This document shows, in pieces, positions 16,221-24,243 of a stretch of DNA of 64,000 nucleotides (position 1 is its first letter; each line of letters opens with the position of its first letter). Origin of the DNA: Rugamonas violacea (GTDB lineage Bacteria; Pseudomonadota; Gammaproteobacteria; Burkholderiales; Burkholderiaceae_D); NCBI RefSeq assembly GCF_016461825.1, contig NZ_JAEMNU010000134.1, positions 5,159-69,158 of the forward strand, written 5' to 3'. Under the pieces are notes generated by a model. It worked only from the letters and a program-made list of their open reading frames with translations, was not told the origin of the DNA and searched no databases. Position numbers and translations under genes: made by a program.

Positions 16221-17399
16221 ATGCTATCGACCGAACACCGCGCCATCGTCACCGCCACCGTCCCCATCCTGGAGCAGGGCGGCGAGGCGCTGACCCGCCA
16301 CTTCTACCTGAAACTGTTCGCCGACTTCCCCGAGGTGGCGCCGCTGTTCAACCAGGCGCACCAGCAGAATGGCGCCCAGCAGCGCGCGCTGGCCAACGGC
16401 ATCCTGATGTATGCCAAGCATATCGACCGCCTGGAAGAACTGGGACCGCTGGCCTCGGCCATCGTCAACAAGCACGTCGCGCTGCAGATCCTGCCGCAGC
16501 ACTATCCGATGGTCGGCGCCAGCCTGCTCAAGGCGATCCGCGAGGTGCTCGGCGCCGAGGTGGCGAGCGACGCGGTGATCGAGGCCTGGGCCGCCGCCTA
16601 CGGCCAGCTGGCCGACCTGCTGATCGGCGAGGAGGCCGGCGTCTACGCGCGGCATGAGGCGGCGGCCGGCGGCTGGCGCGGCGCGCGCCGTTTCCAGATC
16701 GCCGCCAAGGTCGAGGAAAGCAGCGAGATCACCTCCTTCGTGCTCAAGCCGGCCGACGGCGGCGCCGTGCTCGAATTCGCGCCAGGCCAGTACATCGGCC
16801 TGCGCGTGCTGGTCGACGGCGCCGAGATGCGTCGCCAATATTCGCTGTCGGACGTCAGCAACGGCCGCGACTACCGCATCAGCGTCAAACGCGAAGAGGG
16901 CGGCAAGGTCTCCGGCCACCTGCACCGGTTGGTGGTGGGCGACAGCGTCGAGCTGTTCCCGCCGTCGGGCGACTTCACGCTGCGCGACAGCGCGCGGCCG
17001 CTGGTGCTGATCAGCGGCGGCGTCGGCATCACGCCGACCATCGCCATGCTGGGCGCGGCCTTGAAGACGGGACGGCCGGTGCACTTCATCCACGCCGCCC
17101 GCCACGCCGGCGTGCACGCCTTCCGCAGCCAGGTCGACCATCTGGCGCAGCGCCATGCGCAGATGACGCGCCATTACTGCTATGCCGAGGCGAGCGAGGG
17201 CGGCGCGCAGCCGGATGCCGTCGGCCTGCTCGACCGCGCCCAACTGGCCGCCTGGCTGCCGGCCACGCGCGACGTCGACGCCTACTTCCTCGGCCCGCTG
17301 CCGTTCATGCGCGCCGTCAAGGGCCACCTGAAGGAGCTCGGCGTGCCGGAGGCGCAGACCTACTACGAGTTCTTCGGCCCGGCCAGCGCGCTCAATTGA
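16221..17399 (+). CDS. hmp: Flavohemoprotein Hmp, nitric oxide dioxygenase
   Basis: Hmp converts NO and O2 to nitrate with NAD(P)H. The 392-aa protein has an N-terminal globin domain (residues 1-~140, LSTEHRAIVTATVPILEQGG, then LPQHYPMVGASLL with the proximal His region), an FAD-binding domain (RRQYSLSD at ~195-205) and an NAD-binding domain (LISGGVGITPTIAML; YFLGPLPFM). I chose ATG 16221 because AAAGGAAG lies 7-14 nt upstream and it gives the conserved globin N-terminus. An NsrR-type dyad sits just upstream. Confidence 0.97.
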   Translation: MLSTEHRAIVTATVPILEQGGEALTRHFYLKLFADFPEVAPLFNQAHQQNGAQQRALANGILMYAKHIDRLEELGPLASAIVNKHVALQILPQHYPMVGASLLKAIREVLGAEVASDAVIEAWAAAYGQLADLLIGEEAGVYARHEAAAGGWRGARRFQIAAKVEESSEITSFVLKPADGGAVLEFAPGQYIGLRVLVDGAEMRRQYSLSDVSNGRDYRISVKREEGGKVSGHLHRLVVGDSVELFPPSGDFTLRDSARPLVLISGGVGITPTIAMLGAALKTGRPVHFIHAARHAGVHAFRSQVDHLAQRHAQMTRHYCYAEASEGGAQPDAVGLLDRAQLAAWLPATRDVDAYFLGPLPFMRAVKGHLKELGVPEAQTYYEFFGPASALN

Positions 17400-17572
17400 G
17401 CCATCGATCCGACCATTTGATCTGATGATGGCAGGAAGGGCGGCGGCAGATCGTGGCGGTGCACGCGCGCCAAGTCAGGTTGGCGGCCGGCGCCGACCTG
17501 GCCAACCTGGTCAACAAGCCGGTGTCGATCTTGCGCCAGCGCAGATGGCGGGCGGGCATTTTCCGGAGAATT

Positions 17573-17586
17573 TTGATCTGCGTCAA
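17573..17586. promoter_or_regulatory. FNR/Dnr box, TTGATCTGCGTCAA
   Basis: The 14-bp palindromic site TTGAT-CTGC-GTCAA matches the FNR/Anr/Dnr consensus in both half-sites. It lies 77 bp upstream of the translational-machinery-like gene start, in a 264-bp gap after hmp that otherwise shows no gene. It predicts low-oxygen or NO-linked induction of the two downstream genes. Confidence 0.8.
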
Positions 17587-17663
17587 ACGCGACCGATGAC
17601 TTGGCGGGGGGCGCAAGTTACATTGAGTGGCCAGAGTTGCTGGCGCTACCACGGAGATTGTTC

Positions 17664-18023
17664 ATGTTATCAAACCATGTTGTTGCCTGGATCGACCACG
17701 CACAGGCCCATGTCATCCACTTCAATCCCGCGGCGGCCGAGACCGAGGTCATCAAGACTCATTCCAGCCACCCGCACAACAAGGCCAACAGCGCCGAAAG
17801 CGCGCATTACTTCAACGCCGTCGCCAGCGCCTTGAACGGCGCCCGCGAGATCCTGCTGGTCGGCCCCGGCTTGGAAAAGCAGGCCTTCATGAAGCACCTG
17901 GAACAGCATCACCAAGGCGTCGCCAAATGCGTGATGGGTGTCGAGACGGTCGATCATCCGACCGACGGCCAACTGCTCAAGTACGCCCGCAAGTACTTCC
18001 TCAAAGTCGATCAGATGCTCTGA
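17664..18023 (+). CDS. Translational-machinery-type (eRF1 domain 3-like) small protein
   Basis: The 119-aa product begins LSNHVVAWIDHAQAHVIHFN and contains LVGPGLEKQAFMKHLEQHH and VETVDHPTDGQLLKYARKYF. This is the pattern of small proteins annotated in Burkholderiales as translational machinery or eRF1-domain-3-like proteins. ATG 17664 is preceded by GGAG (17653-17656); longer in-frame starts lack one. It is controlled by a perfect FNR/Dnr box and followed after 18 bp by an alcohol dehydrogenase, so a role under oxygen limitation is inferred. The molecular function is not known to me. Confidence 0.8.
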   Translation: MLSNHVVAWIDHAQAHVIHFNPAAAETEVIKTHSSHPHNKANSAESAHYFNAVASALNGAREILLVGPGLEKQAFMKHLEQHHQGVAKCVMGVETVDHPTDGQLLKYARKYFLKVDQML

Positions 18024-18041
18024 TCGATACCGGGGTAAGCC

Positions 18042-19067
18042 ATGCATAGCCAGTTCAGCCTAGCGTCGGAGCGCAGCATGACCGCAATGCGGCTGGAGCA
18101 GCCCGGCCTGGGCCTGGTGCTGCGGCGCGTGGCGATTCCCGTGCCGGCGCCGCACGAGCTGCTGCTGCGCGTAAGTGTCTGCGGCGTTTGCCGCAGCGAC
18201 CTGCATATCGTCGACGGCGAGCTGCCGGCGCACCGCCTGCCGCTGATTCCGGGCCACGAGGTGGTCGGCCATGTGGTGCAGGCCGGCTCTCAGGCGAGCG
18301 GTTTCGCCGTCGGCGAGCGGGTCGGCGTCGCCTGGCTGGGCGGCAGCTGCGGCCATTGCGCTTATTGCGGTGACGGGCGCGAGAACCTGTGCGACGGCGC
18401 CAGCTTCACCGGCTACCACCGCGACGGCGGCTATGCCGAATACATGGTGGCGGACTCGCGCTATGTGTTCCGTTTGCCGGAACGGTACGACGACGAACAG
18501 GTGGCGCCGCTGCTATGCGCCGGCTTGATCGGCTACCGCGCCTACGCCATGGCGGGGCCGGGCAAGCGCCTCGGCCTGTATGGCTTCGGCGCGGCGGCCC
18601 ACATCATTGCCCAGGTGGCGCGCCACCAGGGCCGCGAGGTGTACGCCTTCACCCGTCCGGGCGACGTGCGCGCGCAGAACTTCGCGCGTCAACTGCGTGT
18701 CGTTTGGGCCGGCGGTTCCGACGAGCCGACACCGGAGGAACTCGATACCGCCATCATCTTCGCCGCCAACGGTGATCTGCTGCCGAAGGCGCTGGGCGAC
18801 GTCGGCAAGGGCGGCAGTGTGATCTGCGCCGGCATCCACATGAGCGACATCCGGAGTTTTCCGTACGCCTTGTTGTGGGGTGAGCGCAGCGTGCGCTCCG
18901 TCGCCAACCTGACGCGCGCCGACGGCGAGGCCTTCTTCCGCATCGCCGCCGAGCTACCGCTGCGCACCCGCACCACGGCGTTCGCGCTGCGCGACGCGCA
19001 GAAGGCGCTGGACGCGCTGCGCGCCGGCGACGTCGACGGCGCCGCCGTGCTGCGCTGCCGCGACTGA
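18042..19067 (+). CDS. Zinc-dependent alcohol dehydrogenase (MDR family)
   Basis: This is a 341-aa medium-chain dehydrogenase. The catalytic zinc site is visible (CGVCRSDLH, then GHEVVGHV) and the structural zinc loop is present (CGHCAYCGDGRENLC). The NAD-binding fold is at GLYGFGAAAHI. It resembles the AdhA/YogA-type alcohol dehydrogenases. It probably shares the promoter with the preceding gene, 18 bp upstream, whose FNR/Dnr box fits the known Anr control of adhA-type genes in pseudomonads. ATG 18042 has GGGGTAA upstream; ATG 18078 is an alternative start. Confidence 0.88.
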   Translation: MHSQFSLASERSMTAMRLEQPGLGLVLRRVAIPVPAPHELLLRVSVCGVCRSDLHIVDGELPAHRLPLIPGHEVVGHVVQAGSQASGFAVGERVGVAWLGGSCGHCAYCGDGRENLCDGASFTGYHRDGGYAEYMVADSRYVFRLPERYDDEQVAPLLCAGLIGYRAYAMAGPGKRLGLYGFGAAAHIIAQVARHQGREVYAFTRPGDVRAQNFARQLRVVWAGGSDEPTPEELDTAIIFAANGDLLPKALGDVGKGGSVICAGIHMSDIRSFPYALLWGERSVRSVANLTRADGEAFFRIAAELPLRTRTTAFALRDAQKALDALRAGDVDGAAVLRCRD

Positions 19068-19140
19068 CTGGATGTGGCTCTGCATGACACAGCAGAATCG
19101 GTAAATATGCCTCGCCATACCGAGCCACTTTATCCCGTGT

Positions 19141-19875
19141 CTAGACGAAGCGGCCACCGCCGTCAATGTGCAAGACTTCGGCATTCATGTAGCTATTGCT
19201 CAATAGCAATACAATCGCCTGCGCGACTTCATCCGGATAGCCGGCGCGGCCCCCAGGCAATGTATCGGCCGCCTGCTTGAATATCGCGGCGCGAACCTCC
19301 GTACCGAATGAGTCAAACAGTGGCGTTTCAACGAGGCCGGGCGAGATGACATTGACCCGGATCGGTTTGAGTTCGAGAGCCAGGGCTCGCGCCAGCGCTT
19401 CCACGCCGCGCACAGCGGCGGCGACGACCGCAGTGCCGTTATCCGCCGGACGGTCCGAATACTGCCCGCCCGTCAAGACGATCGAAGCGGTGGGCGGCAT
19501 CAGCGGCAGGGCGGCTTTGATGGCATAGAGCGCGCCGGCGATACGTTCCTTGACCGCCGACAGTAGTTGGTCCGGATCCGTATCGGCCAACCTGCCGACA
19601 GGCAGACCACCGGCGGTGATCACCAGATGATCGACCCGCGTCATGCCGTCGAATACGGCTTCAACGCTTTTTCTATCCGCGATGTCGGCGACCGCTGTCC
19701 GGGCGCCGCCGATTTCGCCGGCAGCCGCCGCGAGCTTCGCCAGTGTTCGTCCGGCGAGGGTGACGGTGGCGCCTTGCGCTTTTACGGCCTTGGCCGTCGC
19801 CAGACCAATGCCTGTGCTGCCGCCAAATACGACGACATGGGCGCCGTCCAAGGATGTTTTCGTTACTGTGTTCAT
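19141..19875 (-). CDS. Short-chain dehydrogenase/reductase lacking the YxxxK catalytic motif
   Basis: The 244-aa protein has an SDR fold: cofactor motif GGSTGIG (residues ~18-24), ITAGG in place of NNAG, and the C-terminal RVNVISPG. Where YxxxK is expected the sequence reads GTAVVAAAVRGVEALARALA, so the catalytic Tyr and Lys are both absent. A subset of SDRs annotated only as family members has this feature, and their activity is unclear. It is divergent from a LysR gene (85-bp gap), which probably regulates it. AGGAAACC precedes ATG 19875. Confidence 0.85.
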   Translation of the reverse strand: MNTVTKTSLDGAHVVVFGGSTGIGLATAKAVKAQGATVTLAGRTLAKLAAAAGEIGGARTAVADIADRKSVEAVFDGMTRVDHLVITAGGLPVGRLADTDPDQLLSAVKERIAGALYAIKAALPLMPPTASIVLTGGQYSDRPADNGTAVVAAAVRGVEALARALALELKPIRVNVISPGLVETPLFDSFGTEVRAAIFKQAADTLPGGRAGYPDEVAQAIVLLLSNSYMNAEVLHIDGGGRFV

Positions 19876-19960
19876 CAGGTTTCCTGGGAAAAGAGGGGTG
19901 GAGACGAAATGTTATGTCATTCCAAATGGCACAGGAACGTGAGAGAATTGAATATAGCCT

Positions 19961-20890
19961 ATGCCACAGGAGAATGACTTGGATTCAATTCAGTCGCTGC
20001 GACTGTTCACGCGCGTGGTCGAATTGGGCAGTTTTTCGGCTGCGGCCCGCGAGGAAAATACCGGCCAACCGACGATCAGCAAGGTCATCGCCGCGCTGGA
20101 GCGCAAGCTTGGGGTCCGGTTGTTGGAGAGAACGACGACCAGTTTGACGCTGACCGACGAGGGCGCGCGGTTCTACGAGCGCAGCAAGCGCGTGATCGAG
20201 GAGTACGCCGACGCGGTGGCGGATGTGCGGGGTCAGACACAACGGCTTGCCGGAACGCTGCTGGTGAATGCGCCCGTGGGACTGGGAGAACTGCGCCTGA
20301 ATGCCCTATTGCTCGAATTTCTTGCCACCTATCCCGAGATCGAAATCGAGCTCGTTCTGAACGACCGGGTGATCGATCTGATCGAGGAAGGGGTCGACGT
20401 GGCCATACGGCTTGGCGATGAGCTGCCGCCCCACGTCGTGGCGCGGCATATCGCGTCGTCGCCGCGTGTGCTGGTGGCGACGCCCGAATACATCAAGCGC
20501 AGCCAAAAGGTGCGCCGGCCCGAAGACCTGGCGCAGCACGAATACATTCGCTATGCGGGAATCGCCTCCGGAAGCATGATGGAATTTTCCAATGCAGCTG
20601 AAAAAATTGTCGTTGCGACCACGGGGCGTTATCGCGTCAACAGTTCGCTGGCCCTGCGCCAATGCTTTCTTGCGGGGATAGGCTTGGGTACAGCCCCGGC
20701 ATGGTTGGTCCAGGATTTGATCGACACCGGTGCGCTGGTTCAGCTGCTCCCAAAATGGCAGATGGCTTCCCAGGCGGTTCACTTGGTGTACCCATCCCGC
20801 AAATACCAGCCGTTGAGGACGCGCACCTTGCTGCAGTTCCTGGCCGGGAGGGTCCCGCACCTGCCCGGGCTTCGCGCCGCCGTAAGTTAG
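19961..20890 (+). CDS. LysR-family transcriptional regulator
   Basis: The 309-aa protein has an N-terminal winged HTH (SLRLFTRVVELGSFSAAARE, then QPTISKVIAALERKLGVRLL) and a LysR effector-binding domain with VDVAIRLGDELP. The domain type matches CrgA-like regulators. It is transcribed divergently from the SDR gene, the standard arrangement for a LysR regulator and its target. ATG 19961 is used; a TTG at 19979 has AGGAGA upstream and would give a start at DSIQSLRLF, so the exact start is uncertain. Confidence 0.93.
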   Translation: MPQENDLDSIQSLRLFTRVVELGSFSAAAREENTGQPTISKVIAALERKLGVRLLERTTTSLTLTDEGARFYERSKRVIEEYADAVADVRGQTQRLAGTLLVNAPVGLGELRLNALLLEFLATYPEIEIELVLNDRVIDLIEEGVDVAIRLGDELPPHVVARHIASSPRVLVATPEYIKRSQKVRRPEDLAQHEYIRYAGIASGSMMEFSNAAEKIVVATTGRYRVNSSLALRQCFLAGIGLGTAPAWLVQDLIDTGALVQLLPKWQMASQAVHLVYPSRKYQPLRTRTLLQFLAGRVPHLPGLRAAVS

Positions 20891-20915
20891 CGGCTGCCAC
20901 AACGGCCTTCACGCT

Positions 20916-22352
20916 TCAAATACCGTTTGCAGCTTTGGGTGCCAGCGCGCTCAGGCGGCCGTACAGTCGCACCGCCGCGAACAGGTTCCACCACAAGGCC
21001 AGGCAGGACGCGCACAGCAGCGCCGCCGCCGGCCGCGCCAGCATGGCCGGCTGGTAGCAGGCCGCCAGCAGCAGCGCCAACGCCAGCAGATGCAGGCCGA
21101 GCTGCCAGCGCGCGTGGCGCTCGGCGATGATGCGGTTCACCCCCGGCACCAGGCCGGCGGCGCGCGCCGGCGTCGGCTGCAGGTGATACCAGACCAGGAA
21201 GGGCACGATCTTGTACAGCATGCCGTTGATCGACGACAGTCCGAAGCCGACGATCATCAACACGCCCAGCGCCAGCGGCCTGGCCGTCGCCGCGTAGGGC
21301 AGCAGCCAGACCAGCGGCGCCGCCAGCAGGCTGGCCATGGCGCAGCGCCAGAAGATGGTGGTCGGTTCGGCGCGCGGCCGCTTGCGCCGCGCCAGCAGCC
21401 ACAAGGTGCTCAGCGCGAACAGCGCGAACACGGCGCCCAGCAGCAGCGCCACGGCGCGGCGCGGCAGGCCATCGCCGGCATCGTCGCCGAGAGCGTAACC
21501 CAGGCTCAAGGCGGCGAGCAGCAGGAAGGCCAGCTTGCCGAACCAGCGCGTCAGGTAGGGCGGATACGGCTCGGTGACCTGGAACATTGGAATCACCTGG
21601 AAGGCGACGCCGGCCACCAGTACGCCTAGCCAACCGAGCAAGCCCCATGCGACATGCAGGTCGAGCAGGGTGGGTAGTGACGGCGTGTTCGGTGCGACGG
21701 GGAAGAAGGCGACGCTCCAGGCGGCGGCAACGGCGCGCGACGCCGCTGACACCGTTCTGGCGAAGCCGGCCGGCCAGGCGAAGGCGGCGGCCAGCAGGCC
21801 GCCCAGGGTGACGGTGACGGCCAGCGCGGCCAGCGCCAGGCGGATGCCGGTGACGGTGGGGCTGGCGTCGCCGCGCGCCTGTTGTTTGAGCTCGCCGGCG
21901 TGGCGCCATAGCCCCAATGCGCAGGCGGCGAGCAGCATCAGTAACGCCGGCAGCAGCGTGGCCAGGGCCAGCTGGAACAGCAGCGGACGTTGCAGCCAGA
22001 AGCCGGCCGCCAGCAGCAGGCTGCCGGCGCACAGGCCGAGGTGGGCGACGTTGCTGACCAGGGCGGCGCGCGGCAGGGCCACGCCGGCCACCACCGGCAG
22101 CAGTTGCAGCAGGGCGCCGACCATGGTCATGCTCAGGCAGCCCAGCGTCAGCAGATGGGTCAGCGCCAGCGTGGCCGGCGACCAGCGCGAACTGAGCGCG
22201 TCGGCGCCCTGCATCAGCAGCAGGCCGGCGGCCAAGGCGGCGAACAAGGGCGCGCTGAGGAAGTAGCGCAGCGGCGCCGACAGCGGTGGATTTCGCTCGA
22301 ACGCCAGCACGCGCCGTACCGATGGCGTGGCGGCTGCGGCTACGGCTGTCAA
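20916..22352 (-). CDS. Polytopic membrane protein (NnrS/heme-copper-oxidase-like), third gene of hemerythrin operon
   Basis: The ~478-aa protein has about 12 hydrophobic segments with several intramembrane His residues (THLLTLGCLSMTMVGALLQ; LDLHVAWGLLGWLGVLVAG; IVPFLVWYHL). This pattern recalls NnrS or subunit-I-like membrane proteins in NO-response clusters; I cannot assign a specific family. The start is inferred as TTG 22352, which overlaps the TGA of the upstream gene (TTGA) with GGCGGAAG upstream; a longer frame would overlap that gene extensively. Being coupled to hemerythrin and DUF2249 genes under an FNR box suggests a role in NO or oxygen handling. Confidence 0.7.
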   Translation of the reverse strand: MTAVAAAATPSVRRVLAFERNPPLSAPLRYFLSAPLFAALAAGLLLMQGADALSSRWSPATLALTHLLTLGCLSMTMVGALLQLLPVVAGVALPRAALVSNVAHLGLCAGSLLLAAGFWLQRPLLFQLALATLLPALLMLLAACALGLWRHAGELKQQARGDASPTVTGIRLALAALAVTVTLGGLLAAAFAWPAGFARTVSAASRAVAAAWSVAFFPVAPNTPSLPTLLDLHVAWGLLGWLGVLVAGVAFQVIPMFQVTEPYPPYLTRWFGKLAFLLLAALSLGYALGDDAGDGLPRRAVALLLGAVFALFALSTLWLLARRKRPRAEPTTIFWRCAMASLLAAPLVWLLPYAATARPLALGVLMIVGFGLSSINGMLYKIVPFLVWYHLQPTPARAAGLVPGVNRIIAERHARWQLGLHLLALALLLAACYQPAMLARPAAALLCASCLALWWNLFAAVRLYGRLSALAPKAANGI

Positions 22353-22639
22353 CGTTGAGCTTCCGCCTGTCCCGGACGGCCGGCGCGCAGCGGCTCCCAG
22401 ATGCGTACTTCGAAGCGGTAGTCGTCGCGCACGGTGGTGTGGTGGGCGTAGCCGTTCTTCTCCAGGATGCCGTACAGCGGATGCGGCTCGCGGTCGATCA
22501 GCACGCACAGGCGCTGGCGGGGACCGATGCGGTCGAGCGCGTCCAACACGCGCACCATCGGCTCCGGCGGCGCCAGGCCGCCAACGTCAAGCACGCTTTC
22601 CTCCCAGTCGTCGCCTTCATCGTAGGGGAGGTTCATCAT
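22349..22639 (-). CDS. DUF2249 (TusA/SirA-like) protein
   Basis: The 96-aa protein has the DUF2249 pattern: LDVGGLAPPEPMVRVLDALD, then LIDREPHPLYGILEKNGY, then RIWEP. These small TusA-like proteins are common in denitrification and NO-response operons, and their reaction is unknown. Its start overlaps the hemerythrin stop (ATGA) and its stop overlaps the proposed start of the membrane-protein gene, so all three are translationally coupled. A second DUF2249 gene lies next to norB at 33180. Confidence 0.88.
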   Translation of the reverse strand: MMNLPYDEGDDWEESVLDVGGLAPPEPMVRVLDALDRIGPRQRLCVLIDREPHPLYGILEKNGYAHHTTVRDDYRFEVRIWEPLRAGRPGQAEAQR

Positions 22640-23130
22640 GCGACTCCTTCCAGTTGACTGTGGCCGAGCGGTGCCTGGTGGTGGCTGGATTTGGCCATGT
22701 CGGCCATCGCCGCCAGCACCGCCGCTACCTGCGGCGGCGCCAGCATGCGGTCGGCCATCGGGTAGAGGATGCCTTCCTCCTTCAGATTATGCTGGCGCAT
22801 CAGCATGCGCAGCGTGTCGGCGTGGTCGAAGAAGTCGTCCTGCTCGCGCTGCGCGATGGCCGCGTGCATGTCCTGCAGGATGGCGCGCATGTGACCATGC
22901 TCGCCGCGCATGACGGCGGTGGGGCCGTTGGCGCTGCCCATGGCCTGCTCCAGCGCCGGGAACATCACCTGCTCCTCCATCGCCAGGTGGCCCTCCAGTT
23001 GGCGGCGGAACACGGCGAATTCGGCGCCGGCGCCGTCCCAGTCGCCTTGGTTGACCAGCGCCTCGGCGTGGGCGTAGCGCTGGTCGCAGTCGTGGTGATC
23101 CTGTTCCAGGTAATTGCCAATGCTGCTCAT
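22636..23130 (-). CDS. Hemerythrin-domain protein
   Basis: The 164-aa four-helix protein has the di-iron ligands spread as in hemerythrins: DHHDCDQRYAHAE, EGHLAMEEQVMFP, RGEHGHMRAIL and RQHNLKEEGILYPM. Related proteins bind O2 or NO or repair iron centres under nitrosative stress. I chose ATG 23130 (AAGGAAAT upstream) over an in-frame start at 23184, which would add a poorly conserved leader. A perfect FNR box (23196-23209) lies 66 bp upstream. Confidence 0.9.
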   Translation of the reverse strand: MSSIGNYLEQDHHDCDQRYAHAEALVNQGDWDGAGAEFAVFRRQLEGHLAMEEQVMFPALEQAMGSANGPTAVMRGEHGHMRAILQDMHAAIAQREQDDFFDHADTLRMLMRQHNLKEEGILYPMADRMLAPPQVAAVLAAMADMAKSSHHQAPLGHSQLEGVA

Positions 23131-23195
23131 TCGATTTCCTTTTGCTTTCGTGTTGTTGTTGAGCACATTGTCACACTCGGCCAAGGTCGGTTTCT

Positions 23196-23209
23196 TTGAT
23201 ACACATCAA
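23196..23209. promoter_or_regulatory. Perfect FNR/Anr box, TTGATACACATCAA
   Basis: This is an exact match to TTGATNNNNATCAA, located 66 bp upstream of the hemerythrin start and in the short gap after nrdG. It predicts anaerobic activation of the hemerythrin-DUF2249-membrane protein operon. Confidence 0.88.
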
Positions 23210-23231
23210 GAATTTCGAGGATGCCTGGACG

Positions 23232-23981
23232 CTAATGGGGCCGCCGCAGGGTAAAACGGGGGAACAGCGCCTCGACCTGGGCGATCACGTCCTGGCCGGG
23301 GTAGCCCGGCTGCGCGTGGGCCTTGAGCGCCGCGTCGTTGCAGCCCTCCGGCCGGAACTCCTGTAGCACGTAATTGCGCACGCCCATGCCGGCCAAGGTG
23401 CCGGCCAGCGCGACGATGTCGTGCGGCCGCAGCAGCGTCGGATGGATGGTGGTGCGGCACTCGTAGTCGACGCCGCTGTCGACGATGACGCGGGCGCAGG
23501 CCTGCGCCTGCTCGCCGCTGTCCGGCGCGCCGGTGATGCCGGCGTAGTGCGCGAACGGCGCCTTGATGTCGAAGCCGACCCAGTCGACCAGCGGCAGCAC
23601 CTCGGCCAGCCGCTCGGGGTAGATACAGGCCGTGTGCAGGCCGATCTTGAAGCCGAGCGCGCGTGCCTGTCGCATGGCGCCGGCCAGCGCCGGGTCGATG
23701 GTCGGCTCGCCGCCGCTGAACACCACCGCGTCGATCAGGCCGACGCGGCGCTCGAGCAATGCGAGCACGTGCTGCCACGGCAAGGGGCTGTGCGCCGGGC
23801 GCGCCTGCAGATGCGGATTGTGGCAGTAGCCGCAGCGCCAGGGGCAGCCCTGCACGAACACCACGGCCGACAATTGGCCGGGGTAGTCGGTGGCGCTGAA
23901 CGGCGTGATGCCGCCCACCTTCAACTGTCGCGTCGCCGGCGCCGTGGCGCCGCCGTCCATCCTCACCAGGCGCGCTTCCAT
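23232..23981 (-). CDS. nrdG: Anaerobic ribonucleotide reductase activase NrdG (radical SAM)
   Basis: NrdG installs the glycyl radical on NrdD using S-adenosylmethionine and a 4Fe-4S cluster. The 249-aa protein has the CxxxCxxC cluster motif (C46, C50, C53 in QGCPWRCGYCHNP), preceded by FSATDYPG and followed by the SAM-binding FSGGEPT. An alternative start at Met8 is possible. It is the last gene of the nrdD operon, 1 bp from the small glycyl-radical gene. Confidence 0.95.
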   Translation of the reverse strand: MEARLVRMDGGATAPATRQLKVGGITPFSATDYPGQLSAVVFVQGCPWRCGYCHNPHLQARPAHSPLPWQHVLALLERRVGLIDAVVFSGGEPTIDPALAGAMRQARALGFKIGLHTACIYPERLAEVLPLVDWVGFDIKAPFAHYAGITGAPDSGEQAQACARVIVDSGVDYECRTTIHPTLLRPHDIVALAGTLAGMGVRNYVLQEFRPEGCNDAALKAHAQPGYPGQDVIAQVEALFPRFTLRRPH

Positions 23982-23982
23982 C

Positions 23983-24177
23983 TTAGTGGCAGGCGGCCGC
24001 GCACGGCTCCTGGAAGTATTTGCGTTCGTAGAACTCGCCTTTTTTGCCGGTGTTGAAGGACGAGACGGGGCGGTGGTAGCCCATCACGCGGGTCCAGATT
24101 TCGCACGGTTGGCGTTCGCTGTCGTCCAGCATGACGGCTTGGTTGGCGGCGTGCAGGGTCAGGCTCAGATCGGTCAT
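23983..24177 (-). CDS. nrdD: Small glycyl-radical segment of anaerobic ribonucleotide reductase
   Basis: The 64-aa ORF contains WTRVMGYHRPVSSFNTGKK and EFYERKYF, which match the extreme C-terminal glycyl-radical region of class III reductases (RVxGYxRPV; presumptive radical Gly33). The large NrdD ORF upstream ends just before this region. The two frames are in register, separated by a TAG and 22 codons, and the small ORF has its own site (AAGGAATCACC-ATG). It therefore either works as a separate subunit, in the way YfiD relates to pyruvate formate-lyase, or is joined by readthrough. Cys-rich tail: EPCAAACH. Confidence 0.85.
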   Translation of the reverse strand: MTDLSLTLHAANQAVMLDDSERQPCEIWTRVMGYHRPVSSFNTGKKGEFYERKYFQEPCAAACH

Positions 24178-24200
24178 GGTGATTCCTTGGTCGTGGTGGT

Positions 24201-24229
24201 GGAAGTTGAAGTTGAGGTTGAAGTTGAGG
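24201..24229. repeat. Short GAAGTT/GAGGTT tandem repeat between the nrdD ORFs
   Basis: On the plus strand the gap between the two nrdD parts reads as about four hexamers of GAAGTT or GAGGTT. On the minus strand it would encode an Asn/Phe/Leu-rich linker if the preceding TAG were read through. Confidence 0.7.
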
Positions 24230-24243
24230 TGCGCAGCGTCCGT

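Noticed and set aside
22353-22508. Longer N-terminus for the hemerythrin-operon membrane protein
   Set aside because: It would overlap the DUF2249 gene almost fully and encodes an Arg-rich unconserved stretch. TTG 22352 with stop-start overlap is preferred.
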